In this document: positions 20,299 through 28,205 of the stretch, piece after piece
Numbering within the stretch: position 1 is the stretch's first letter
Layout of the letters: every line of letters starts with the position of its first letter
Assembly: GCA_965226435.1 (NCBI GenBank)
Contig: CBDDCY010000013.1
Coordinates: forward strand, 558,001 to 622,000
Direction of reading: 5' to 3'
Origin: UBA6623 sp965226435
GTDB lineage: Bacteria; Acidobacteriota; Terriglobia; Bryobacterales; UBA6623
DNA length: 64,000 nt
Notes under the pieces: generated by a model
Database searches by the model: none
Told to the model about the DNA's origin: nothing
What the model saw: the letters and a program-made list of their open reading frames with translations, nothing else
Made by a program: the position numbers and the translations under genes

Positions 20299-21627
20299 TT
20301 GAAAAATCACAGTCTCGCTCGACGATCTTTTCTCAAAACCACCGCCGCCGCCGCGGGTGCCGTCACCGCCGCGCCGGCCATGCTACAGGGCGCCGAAGCC
20401 TCCAAGACCTTTCGCATGGGCTTCATCGGCATGGGGCGCCGCGGTCGCAGCACCTTGCGTGCCGCTCTCAAACAGCCCGAAATCAACGTCGTCGCCATTT
20501 CGGAAATCTATCAGCCCAACGTCGAAGCGGCCTTGAAAATGGTTCCCGACGCCAAGGTCTATGCCGACTTTCGCGACCTGATCGCCGCCGACGACATCGA
20601 CGCCGTCTGCATCGCCACCCCCGACCATTGGCACGCCTACATGGCGATCGAAGCCTGCAAGGCCGGCAAGGACGTCTATGTCGAAAAGCCCATCTCGGTC
20701 ACCATCCACGAAGGCCAAATGATGGTCAAGGCCGCGCGCAAGTACAACCGCATCGTGCAAGTCGGCACGCAGCAGCGCTCGGGTACGCATTTTCAGAAGA
20801 TCGTGGACATCGTCCGCTCCGGCGAGATCGGCGACATTTCCTTCGTTCGCGGTTGGAATTACGGCAACGAGTTCCCGGAAGGCATCGGCAACACTCCCGA
20901 CCAGGCGCCTCCGGCCAATCTCGATTGGGACATGTGGCTCGGCCCGGCTCGGGAAAGACCCTTCAACGCCAACCGCTTCGGCGTTCACCCGGACCACTAT
21001 TCCTACTTCCGCTGGTTCTGGGACTACGCCGGCGGCATGATGACCGATTGGGGCATTCACCTGCTCGACATCGTTCTCTGGGCGATGGATGAAAAGGGCC
21101 CCCGGGTTGTGACCACGGTTGGCGGCAAATTCGCCCTCAACGACAATCGCGAAACCCCCGACGTAATCCAGGCGAACTTCGAGTTCCCGAAATTTGTTTG
21201 CGTCTACGAGAACCGCGTCGCCAATGAGCAATCCATGTTCGACCGCGACTACGGCATCACCTTCCACGGCACCAAGGGCACGTTGTTCGTGGACCGCCAA
21301 CGCTGGGAAATCGTTCCCGAGATGAAATCGCTCGATCCCCGGGGCTACGAACGCGAGGCCAGGATGGAAGCCAAGGCGGGCCGGTCGTCCAATAATTCAA
21401 CCGACGCGCACTGGGCCGACTTCGTGGCTTCGATGAAATCGCGCAAGCCCCCCATTTGCGACATCGAAACCGGCCACCGCTCGACGGTCATCGCGTTGCT
21501 CGGCAACGTTGCTCTGCGCAGCCGTCAGCGGGTCGAGTGGGACCCCGACTCCGAAACCACGCCCAACAAAGAGGCCCAGACCTACCTCCGCCGAGATTAT
21601 CGGCCGCCGTGGAAACTGGAACTGTGA
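20299..21627 (+). CDS. Gfo/Idh/MocA-family oxidoreductase, Tat-exported
   Basis: The 442-residue protein has a twin-arginine signal (A-R-R-S-F-L-K-T-T) and then a Rossmann fold starting F-I-G-M-G-R-R-G-R-S. The family's E-K-P motif is in V-Y-V-E-K-P-I-S-V, and the C-terminal substrate domain contains D-W-G-I-H-L-L-D-I. These exported NAD(P)-binding enzymes act on sugars or related polyols, in several cases by self-contained redox cycles. I chose the TTG at 20299 because AAGGGAG lies upstream and it places the twin arginines at a normal distance; an upstream ATG is in frame but lacks a ribosome site. An IS element lies about 45 bases in front, so expression may depend on a promoter in its end. 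Confidence 0.88.
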   Translation: MKNHSLARRSFLKTTAAAAGAVTAAPAMLQGAEASKTFRMGFIGMGRRGRSTLRAALKQPEINVVAISEIYQPNVEAALKMVPDAKVYADFRDLIAADDIDAVCIATPDHWHAYMAIEACKAGKDVYVEKPISVTIHEGQMMVKAARKYNRIVQVGTQQRSGTHFQKIVDIVRSGEIGDISFVRGWNYGNEFPEGIGNTPDQAPPANLDWDMWLGPARERPFNANRFGVHPDHYSYFRWFWDYAGGMMTDWGIHLLDIVLWAMDEKGPRVVTTVGGKFALNDNRETPDVIQANFEFPKFVCVYENRVANEQSMFDRDYGITFHGTKGTLFVDRQRWEIVPEMKSLDPRGYEREARMEAKAGRSSNNSTDAHWADFVASMKSRKPPICDIETGHRSTVIALLGNVALRSRQRVEWDPDSETTPNKEAQTYLRRDYRPPWKLEL

Positions 21628-21842
21628 ACCCAAACCGAACCACGAACGTAAGTGAGTGGTAGGCGACAGATCCGACCGCCTCCCCGGACAGTACGGTGAG
21701 TACGGCGAGCAAGCGCAACGACGTAATGGCGGGCCTATCGTGTGCTTTGCCCGTCAGGCGATGAGAAATGCGGGCTAGGTCCGGCGATACAGGATGTAAT
21801 TTTTGAAACGAACCGCGGCGGCTCGGCGTCCAACAGGACGTA
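21628..21842. repeat. R3 repeat copy, partial, upstream of the sigma factor gene
   Basis: This stretch begins with a diverged copy of an aaccgagccgcgaccgtnag-type short repeat (21634-21655). From about 21686 it holds the right half of R3: acagtacggtgagtacggcg, caagcgcaacgacgtaatgg, and tgctttgcccgtcaggcgat followed by gagaaatgcgggctag. The sigma factor ATG lies ~60 bases after the repeat end. Confidence 0.75.
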
Positions 21843-22505
21843 ATGAGTACAGCACATGCAGCGGTATTCCCGGTCCCGGCCGCCGCGGGCCGTAACCCAA
21901 GATCCAAGGTGGCATTTCGAGATACTCCGGAAGCGGAAGTCGTCCGGCGGGCCCAGGGCGGAGACGAGGCGGCGTTCCGCCAAATCGTCGAACGCCATAG
22001 GTCCAAGGTCTTCTCGATCATCTACGGCATCGTTCGCAACCGCAACGACGCCGAGGATATCGCCCAGCAAGTCTTCGCGAAGATCTACTTCTCTCTGAAG
22101 GGCTTCGACTTTCGCTCGTCGCTCATCACATGGGTCTACAAGATCGCCGTGAATGAGTGCTACGACTACTTGCGGAAACAAAAGGTCCGCAAGCTGGTCT
22201 ATGAAAGCGATCTCGGGGAAGACGACGCCCGCACCATCGAGAACTCGCCGATGGTCGTCGAAAAGTCGCCCTCGGCTTTGGCCAACGTCGAACGTCGGGA
22301 TTACTTGATGAAGCTGCTCGCGAAAGTTTCCGAGGAAGAGCGAGTCCTTTTGATCCAGAAAGAAGTCGAAGGGCTGACCGTCGAGGAATTGGCGAAAATG
22401 ACGGGCCTCAACGAGAATACGATTAAGGTAAAATTGTTTCGGGCTCGACAGAAACTCGTCAAGGCCGCCGGGAAGCTCGATCGGAGGGCCCTGGCGCGTA
22501 CCTGA
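21843..22505 (+). CDS. ECF-type RNA polymerase sigma factor
   Basis: The 220-residue protein has sigma region 2 (V-F-S-I-I-Y-G-I-V-R-N-R-N-D-A-E-D-I-A-Q-Q-V-F) and region 4 with a helix-turn-helix (V-E-E-L-A-K-M-T-G-L-N-E-N-T-I-K-V). Region 3 is absent, as in all ECF sigma factors. It begins an operon with a membrane anti-sigma factor and a periplasmic sensor-like protein, so it probably responds to an envelope signal. About 25 N-terminal residues precede region 2 and look disordered. An R1 palindrome sits directly after the stop codon. Confidence 0.93.
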   Translation: MSTAHAAVFPVPAAAGRNPRSKVAFRDTPEAEVVRRAQGGDEAAFRQIVERHRSKVFSIIYGIVRNRNDAEDIAQQVFAKIYFSLKGFDFRSSLITWVYKIAVNECYDYLRKQKVRKLVYESDLGEDDARTIENSPMVVEKSPSALANVERRDYLMKLLAKVSEEERVLLIQKEVEGLTVEELAKMTGLNENTIKVKLFRARQKLVKAAGKLDRRALART

Positions 22506-22612
22506 GGGGCTGCGAAAAATGGGGACTGTACCAAGCGCCGTCCGAGCACGTTGCAACGAGTCAATAATCCGCTCGGCGCGAAGTGGACTGTCCCCCATTT
22601 TTTCACAACCCC
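22506..22612 (+). repeat. R1 palindromic element, copy 2, between sigma and anti-sigma genes
   Basis: The copy starts ggggctgcgaaaaatgggga immediately after the sigma factor stop and ends with actgtcccccattttttcac plus aacccc. It has the same inner blocks as the other R1 copies, although the centre is diverged. Transcribed, it would fold into a long hairpin in the message between the two genes. Confidence 0.85.
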
Positions 22613-22655
22613 CGACAATCGCGAAACGGGGCTTGAGACGAGGTATGGAAAAACG

Positions 22656-23132
22656 ATGAAGCAGTTCGTCAGAGAACGCTTGGAAGACTATCTTTCGGGA
22701 ACCCTCGCCGCCAAGCAAGAAGCGGCGATGGAAGCCTACCTGCTCGACCATCCCGAGGAAAGAGCCGAGTTGGCGCTTTATGGGGAATCCTCGGCCTTGT
22801 TCGACAACTTGCGGACACCCCAAGCCGTCGAGCCGGCCGGAGACTTCTACGCGCATGTGATGCAGCGCGTGGAAGAGCAACGCGCCGTTCCGTTTTGGAT
22901 GTTCTTCCTACAGCCCGCCTTCGCTCGTCGCCTGGCCTTCGGCGGTTTGATGTGGCTGACGCTGCTGGGCGGCTACGTCGCGACCTTCGACTCGATCAGC
23001 GACAGGCCCCCTGTCAATATCGTGGACGGAATCGTGAACGAGCCTTTGTCGCCGGAATTCAAGGTGCGACTGGGTTCTGATATCCAACAGAACCGTAACT
23101 CGATGCTGGCCATCCTGATGGTGAGGAAATAA
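22656..23132 (+). CDS. membrane anti-sigma factor
   Basis: The 158-residue protein has a short cytoplasmic part that resembles anti-sigma N-termini (V-R-E-R-L-E-D-Y-L-S-G-T-L, L-D-H-P-E-E-R-A-E). It lacks the H-x3-C-x2-C zinc motif. One membrane segment follows (R-L-A-F-G-G-L-M-W-L-T-L-L-G-G-Y-V), then a short periplasmic tail. The frame is open back to 22551 through R1, but the ATG at 22656 gives the natural start. Its place right after an ECF sigma gene is the main support for the role of sequestering that sigma factor at the membrane. Confidence 0.8.
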   Translation: MKQFVRERLEDYLSGTLAAKQEAAMEAYLLDHPEERAELALYGESSALFDNLRTPQAVEPAGDFYAHVMQRVEEQRAVPFWMFFLQPAFARRLAFGGLMWLTLLGGYVATFDSISDRPPVNIVDGIVNEPLSPEFKVRLGSDIQQNRNSMLAILMVRK

Positions 23133-23135
23133 CCC

Positions 23136-23534
23136 ATGGTTGACGTCCCCGTGGATGCTTGTCGCGGCAAAGCTCTGACCGTCCTGGTGTTGGTCTTTAT
23201 CGGCGGCGCCGCGTCGGGAGCGATCGGCTCGCGGGTCTTCAACAGTGCCGCGCCCCCAACTCCCGTGGTGGAAACGCGGGACGACCTATCGGAGACCAAA
23301 CGAGGAGCACTGCAACATCTGCGCGAAGAGTTGGTGTTGGACGCCGCGCAAGTGCAACAGGTTCGCGAAATCCTTGATCAGTGCATTATGCACGAGGCCG
23401 ATCTGATGATGCGGATTCGCGTGAATCAAAGCTCGAGCCGCGATCGCATCTTGCGGACCCTCAACGAACAGCAACGCTACAAGTTCGAATCCGAGCTGCT
23501 TGGAATCTCTTCCGAGCCCGACGCCTCCTTCTAA
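23136..23534 (+). CDS. Spy/CpxP/CnrX-like periplasmic sensor protein
   Basis: The 132-residue protein has one N-terminal membrane anchor (A-L-T-V-L-V-L-V-F-I-G-G-A-A-S-G) and a helical periplasmic domain. That domain follows the family pattern: L-R-E-E-L-V-L-D-A-A-Q-V-Q-Q-V-R-E-I-L, then R-D-R-I-L-R-T-L-N-E-Q-Q-R-Y-K-F-E. Proteins of this type sense metals or misfolded proteins and control an ECF sigma factor through a membrane anti-sigma factor, as in the CnrYXH system. It follows the anti-sigma gene with a 3-base gap. The signal sensed cannot be read from the sequence. Confidence 0.75.
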   Translation: MVDVPVDACRGKALTVLVLVFIGGAASGAIGSRVFNSAAPPTPVVETRDDLSETKRGALQHLREELVLDAAQVQQVREILDQCIMHEADLMMRIRVNQSSSRDRILRTLNEQQRYKFESELLGISSEPDASF

Positions 23535-23572
23535 GATCCTCTCCGCGCCGGCTGCATCATCCCCGATGAGCC

Positions 23573-24484
23573 ATGCCCATCAGATTTCAGCCGCCCTCGT
23601 TGCGCTCGCCCGAAATTGTTTTCATTGTCTATTTCCTCTACGTGGCGGCCGCGGCCGTATTCCATCCCGTCGAGGGCCTCTTGCCGCGCGTCGCGATCGT
23701 CAATCTGCTCATCGTGGGCGGCTACGTGGGCTTAGCGCGCGGACCAGGCAGCCGCCGACCGCTCGTGACGGCTTTGCGCGACTGGATGCCGCTGGGCCTG
23801 ATCATCCTTGCCTATAAGGAAATGGGCTGGTTCGCGCCGGCATCGCACACGAACGAACTCGAGGCCGGGTGGATCGTCTGGGACCGCGTACTCCTCGATG
23901 ACTGGGGCTTTCGCGCCGCCGTGGAATCACTGGGGGCTTTCGGTCCCTCGATCCTCGAAATCTCCTACGCGCTCGTCTACGCCGTCGGCTCCTTCTCGGT
24001 CGCCGTTTTTTACATCTTCGGGAAACGCTCTCGGCTGGACACTTTTCTATTGCCCTTCGTTCTCGGCACCGTTCTCGCCTATGCGTTCTATCCCTTTGTT
24101 CCCTCCGAGCCGCCCCGCACCGTATTCCCCGGCCAAGACCTACCCGGCATCGAAACCGTCTTTCGGCGTTTCAATCTGTGGTTGCTCTCCGGCGGGGGAA
24201 TCCACACCAGCGTATTCCCCAGCGGCCACGTCGCCCACGCCTTCGCCGCCGGATGGGGCATGCTCAGAGCGCTGCCCGAACACAAATGGGTCGGCCGCTC
24301 GTTACTGGCCCTGGCTGTCTTGATCCTCATGGCGACAGTTTACGGGCGCTATCACTATGCCGTCGACAGCATAGCCGGGTTGGCTGTCGCCGCCGCCGCA
24401 TTGGCGATCACCGCACCGTATCGCCGACGCAACCCCGATTCCAGATTCGGAGCCCAGAGCGCAAGCGACGGGCCGCGCAAGTAG
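23573..24484 (+). CDS. PAP2-superfamily membrane phosphatase
   Basis: This 303-residue protein has about seven membrane helices and two clear PAP2 motifs: S-V-F-P-S-G-H-V-A-H-A-F and Y-G-R-Y-H-Y-A-V-D-S-I-A-G. The first family motif is diverged. The pattern resembles the inositol-phosphoceramide-synthase-like PAP2 branch, so the substrate is probably a lipid phosphate or a head group in the membrane. The last ~15 residues (S-R-F-G-A-Q-S-A-S-D-G-P-R-K) are encoded by an R4 repeat that has replaced the native 3' end. The PAP2 core is complete, so function is likely kept. Confidence 0.85.
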   Translation: MPIRFQPPSLRSPEIVFIVYFLYVAAAAVFHPVEGLLPRVAIVNLLIVGGYVGLARGPGSRRPLVTALRDWMPLGLIILAYKEMGWFAPASHTNELEAGWIVWDRVLLDDWGFRAAVESLGAFGPSILEISYALVYAVGSFSVAVFYIFGKRSRLDTFLLPFVLGTVLAYAFYPFVPSEPPRTVFPGQDLPGIETVFRRFNLWLLSGGGIHTSVFPSGHVAHAFAAGWGMLRALPEHKWVGRSLLALAVLILMATVYGRYHYAVDSIAGLAVAAAALAITAPYRRRNPDSRFGAQSASDGPRK

Positions 24485-25170
24485 CGAGCCGGTCTCGTGG
24501 CGCGCGCTTTCCGCGGGACCTGTCGCATCCTGTCTGGAGGGGGTGTGCGACATCAATGTGGGAGAAATTGGCGCGTCGTGGCCGCCGGAAAAGCCTCTTG
24601 CAATCGAAACCGTCTCGTACCAAGGCGCGCGGACACTCGACGGCCCCGGCAGGCGCGGCGGACGCTCCGGGCCCCGGAAGGCACGCTGGACACTCAGCGG
24701 CCCCGGCAGGCGCGACGAACACTCGACGGCCCCGGCAGGCCCGGCGGACGCTCCGAGCCCCGGCAGGCGCGCTGGACACTCAGCGGCCCCGGAAGGGGCC
24801 CTGGAATTTAGCCCGCGGCTTCAGCCGTGGGACCGAAGACCATGAACGAAATAGCCCTGAAGGGGCGCGGGAAATCTTGTTCCGGCGCCCCCCTGGAGCT
24901 TCCCGTCCCACATTGATGTCACGCACCCCGCCGAGTTGCCATGCAACCGCCGCATAGCCCGCACCCTCAGCATGCCGACCGTGCCAAGACCCTCGCTTTG
25001 GAGGCAACGACCGGGCTAAACCGAGCGCCTAATATACGGTCGGTTATTGCCGCAAGAAAACGACATCCAGCCCACCTCCACCTTGAGGTCGCCCCCCGTC
25101 CGGATGAGACGACCCGCCGCCGTACCGCTACTCTGTATAGAGTGCCTCCACACGGAGGGCGGTCGTAATT
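24485..25170. repeat. R5 element copy B with internal tandem expansion
   Basis: The R5 copy runs from about 24538 (ggtgtgcgacatcaatgtgg) to 24930 (ccacattgatgtcacgcacc). Between 24630 and 24808 it contains six ~29-bp units alternating 'gacactc.gcggccccggcaggcgcg' and 'gacgctccg.gccccgg.aggc.cg', an expansion missing from copy A. After it come the shared cgcggcttcagccgtgggac and cttgttccggcgccccc segments. From 24931 to 25170 I see only the leader of obgE, with GGAGG at 25154. Confidence 0.75.
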
Positions 25171-26238
25171 GTGTTTGTCGACGAAGCGCAAATCTCGGTA
25201 CAGGCCGGCGACGGCGGCAACGGCTGCGTGGCGTTTCGCCGCGAGAAGTTCGTCCCCCGCGGGGGCCCCGCCGGCGGAGACGGCGGGCATGGCGGCGATG
25301 TCGTGTTGCGATCGAGTCGGCATCACAACACCCTGATCCAATTTCGCTTCAAACCGAACCACGAAGCCCGCCGAGGCCGTCACGGCGAAGGCAGCAACCG
25401 AACCGGCAAGTCGGGCGACAACCTGATCCTCGAGGTTCCCGCCGGAACGGTCGTCTTCGACGCCGACACCGACGAAAAGCTTTTCGATTTCACCGCCGCC
25501 GACTTGGAATTCATCGTGACTCGCGGAGGACGCGGCGGTCGCGGCAACGCGCGTTTCGCTTCCTCCACCAACCAGGCCCCACGCCACGCCGATTCCGGAA
25601 CACCCGGCGAATCGCGCTCGCTGCGTCTGGAGTTGAAGCTGCTCGCCGATGTCGGCTTGATCGGCTTCCCCAACGCCGGCAAGTCGACGCTGATCTCGCG
25701 TATCTCCGCCGCCCACCCGAAAATCGCCGACTACCCCTTCACCACTCTTCAGCCCAATCTCGGCGTTGTGGCCATCGACGATTACCAGAGCTTTCTGGTG
25801 GCCGATATCCCCGGCTTGATCGAAGGCGCTCACGAAGGCCACGGCCTTGGGATGCGCTTCTTGCGGCACATCGAAAGAACCAGCCTGCTGTGCCATCTGA
25901 TCGACGTAAGCGACTTCAGCGACCGCGACCCGGTCCGCGACTTCGAGATCATCGTCGGCGAGTTAGGGAACTTTTCCGCCGAACTCGCCGGGAAACCCAT
26001 GGTCGTCGCGGCCTCGAAGATCGACGCGACGCAAACGCCCGAGCACGCCGACGACCTGGAAGCCTTTTGCGCCGAGCGCAATATCGCCTTCTTCCGCATT
26101 TCGGCGGTCACCGGAGAGGGCATCGAAAAACTCAAACATCATCTCGGCGCCCGCATCGCCGAGAGCAGGCACGAAGCCGCGGCAACCCAGCCAACGCCGG
26201 AAACATCGGAAACATCGGAAACGCTGGAGACGCGGTGA
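25171..26238 (+). CDS. obgE: Obg-family ribosome-assembly GTPase
   Basis: The 355-residue protein has the glycine-rich Obg fold at its N-terminus (A-G-D-G-G-N-G-C-V-A-F-R-R-E-K) and a GTPase domain with G-F-P-N-A-G-K-S-T, D-I-P-G-L-I-E-G-A and a V-A-A-S-K-I-D base-recognition motif. It acts in 50S ribosomal subunit maturation and stress control. The start is GTG with an upstream GGAGG. It lacks the long C-terminal Obg extension; instead it ends in a short T-P-E-T-S-E-T-S-E-T tail encoded by a 9-base tandem repeat. Its TGA overlaps the GTG of nadD, so the two are translationally coupled. Confidence 0.95.
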   Translation: MFVDEAQISVQAGDGGNGCVAFRREKFVPRGGPAGGDGGHGGDVVLRSSRHHNTLIQFRFKPNHEARRGRHGEGSNRTGKSGDNLILEVPAGTVVFDADTDEKLFDFTAADLEFIVTRGGRGGRGNARFASSTNQAPRHADSGTPGESRSLRLELKLLADVGLIGFPNAGKSTLISRISAAHPKIADYPFTTLQPNLGVVAIDDYQSFLVADIPGLIEGAHEGHGLGMRFLRHIERTSLLCHLIDVSDFSDRDPVRDFEIIVGELGNFSAELAGKPMVVAASKIDATQTPEHADDLEAFCAERNIAFFRISAVTGEGIEKLKHHLGARIAESRHEAAATQPTPETSETSETLETR

Positions 26239-26837
26239 GCACGGCGATCTTCGGCGGGACTTTCGACCCCATTCACAACGGGCACCTGGCGGCCGCGCGC
26301 GCCGCCGCCGACGGCTTCGGCATCGCTAAAGTCCTGTTCATCCCCGCCGGCCACCCTCCCCACAAACACCGCCGCCCGGAAGCCGATTACAGCGACCGCC
26401 TTCGCATGGTCGAATTGGCCTGCGCCGCCGATTCTCGCTTCGTCGCGTCGAGATTGGAAGAGCCGAGGGAGGCGGCCGAGCCACACTATTCGGTCAATAC
26501 CATTCACCGTCTTCGCCAAGATCTCGGCCCCGACGAAATCTTGTTTTTCATCCTCGGGGCCGATGCCTTCACGGAATTTCCGCTGTGGTATCGGCGCGAG
26601 GAAGTCGCGCGCGAAGTAGAGTTCCTGGTTGTCAGCCGACCCGGCTCCGACGCATCAAAGCCCCAACCCACCGAAGCCGGCGTGACGGCTCATTTCCTCA
26701 AAGACATCGCGGTACCCATCTCGTCGACCCAGTTGCGAAGCCGGCTGCGCTCCCGCGGCGAGGCCGAGGAATCGTTGCCCCCCGCCGTGGCCCAATATAT
26801 TCAGGACCATCATTTGTACAGCACGACCCGATCGTAG
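26235..26837 (+). CDS. nadD: nicotinate-nucleotide adenylyltransferase
   Basis: The 200-residue enzyme joins ATP and nicotinate mononucleotide in NAD synthesis. The nucleotidyltransferase motif is G-G-T-F-D-P-I-H-N-G-H-L at the start, and the second motif is I-S-S-T-Q-L-R-S-R near the end. The GTG at 26235 overlaps the obgE stop as GTGA; the longer frame reaching back to 25047 is only the shadow of obgE. The obgE-nadD order is a common bacterial arrangement. Confidence 0.94.
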   Translation: MSTAIFGGTFDPIHNGHLAAARAAADGFGIAKVLFIPAGHPPHKHRRPEADYSDRLRMVELACAADSRFVASRLEEPREAAEPHYSVNTIHRLRQDLGPDEILFFILGADAFTEFPLWYRREEVAREVEFLVVSRPGSDASKPQPTEAGVTAHFLKDIAVPISSTQLRSRLRSRGEAEESLPPAVAQYIQDHHLYSTTRS

Positions 26838-26860
26838 GCATCGGAGAGCCCGATACAGAG

Positions 26861-26991
26861 CCCCTCCCTTAGGGGCTGTTAAAAATTGGGGACTGTACCG
26901 AGCGCCGACCGAATAAGTGCCCTAACATCAACCATTTCCCCTGGCGCGAAGTGGACTGTCCCCCATTTTTTAACAGCCCCTAAGGGAGGGG
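26861..26991 (+). repeat. R1 palindromic element, copy 3, with palindromic flanks
   Basis: The R1 core (about 26871-26981) is bracketed by cccctccctta on the left and taagggagggg on the right, so the inverted repeat extends 10-11 bases beyond the core. The flank sequence is not shared with other copies. The whole 131-bp unit lies between nadD and leuB and would form a long hairpin. Confidence 0.88.
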
Positions 26992-27116
26992 TCACCCACT
27001 GGACCGCTCCCATTTCGATCCCTGTCCGCGGCCCAAACAACCCGAAAAACACCCGTCCCACTACAATGTGAAATCGGCCTTGGCCACACCGCCCCCGGCC
27101 GACGAAAGCGAAAACC

Positions 27117-28205
27117 ATGAAGTTGAAGATTCTCATTCTCCCTGGAGACGGCATCGGCCCGGAAGTCACGCGAGAGGCGATTCGCATCCTCGAACACGTA
27201 GCCTCCAGATGGGGCCACGAGATCGAACGCAGTGAAGGCCTGCTGGGCGGTATCGCGATCCACAAAACCGGCGGCCCGTTCCCCGACGAAACCCGCGCCC
27301 TGGCGCTCGCCGCCGACGCCACCCTGCTCGGCGCCGTCGGCTTGCCCGAGTTCGACGAACTCCCGCCGCAAGAAAGGCCCGAGAAAGGCCTGCTCGGGAT
27401 TCGCAAGGCGCTCGACGTTTTCGCCAACCTGCGCCCCATCACCGCCTACGAAAGCCTGCTCCCCTCTTCCCCGCTCAAAGACGAAATCGTGAGGGGCACC
27501 GACATGTTGATCGTCCGCGAACTCACCGCCGGGCTCTACTTCGGCACCCCTCGCGGCATCGAAGAGCGGGATGGCGAACGCGTGGCCGTCAACTCGATGG
27601 TCTATCGCGAGTCGGAAGTCCGCCGTGTCGCCCGCATGGCTTTCTCCCTGGCCCAAAAGCGGCGCAACAAAGTTACCTCCGTCGACAAGGCGAACGTTCT
27701 CGAAAACTCGCAAATGTGGCGGCAGGTCGTCGTCGAGGTCGCCAAGGAGTTTCCCGATGTCGAGCTCGACCACCTTTTGGTCGACAATTGCGCCATGCAG
27801 CTCGTCCTGAATCCCACCCGCTTCGACGTTGTGGTCACGGAAAACCTATTCGGCGACATCCTCTCCGATGAAGGCGCCGTCTTGGCCGGCTCGATCGGCA
27901 TGTTACCCTCCGCCTCGATCGGCGATCAATTGCCGAACGGCGTTTGGCGAGGCCTCTACGAACCCGTCCACGGTTCCGCGCCCGACATCGCCGGGCAAAA
28001 CAAGGCCAACCCGCTGGCCGCGATCGGCTCGGCGGCGGCCATGTTGAGCTACAGTTTCGGATTGAAGGAGGAAGCCGAGGCGGTTGACGCCGCCATCGGT
28101 AAGGTGCTCGCCGAGGGGCCGCTTACCGCCGACCTCACCCCGCACGGCGCTGAAGCCGCGACAACCGAGCAGGTCGGTCAAGCCGTCCGCGACGCAATCG
28201 GTTGA
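27117..28205 (+). CDS. leuB: 3-isopropylmalate dehydrogenase
   Basis: The 362-residue enzyme oxidises and decarboxylates 3-isopropylmalate in leucine synthesis, using NAD. It shows L-P-G-D-G-I-G-P-E-V at the start, the substrate block L-L-G-A-V-G-L-P, the arginines in R-P-E-K-G-L-L-G-I-R-K, and the signature N-L-F-G-D-I-L-S-D-E-G-A. The adenine-binding part is E-P-V-H-G-S-A-P-D-I-A-G. Length is normal. No other leucine genes are nearby. The gene sits between two R1 copies. Confidence 0.95.
   Translation: MKLKILILPGDGIGPEVTREAIRILEHVASRWGHEIERSEGLLGGIAIHKTGGPFPDETRALALAADATLLGAVGLPEFDELPPQERPEKGLLGIRKALDVFANLRPITAYESLLPSSPLKDEIVRGTDMLIVRELTAGLYFGTPRGIEERDGERVAVNSMVYRESEVRRVARMAFSLAQKRRNKVTSVDKANVLENSQMWRQVVVEVAKEFPDVELDHLLVDNCAMQLVLNPTRFDVVVTENLFGDILSDEGAVLAGSIGMLPSASIGDQLPNGVWRGLYEPVHGSAPDIAGQNKANPLAAIGSAAAMLSYSFGLKEEAEAVDAAIGKVLAEGPLTADLTPHGAEAATTEQVGQAVRDAIG

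Noticed and set aside
24630..24808. Possible CRISPR array
   Set aside because: The ~29-base units follow each other directly without unique spacers, alternate between two variants and lie inside the R5 element. No cas gene is present.
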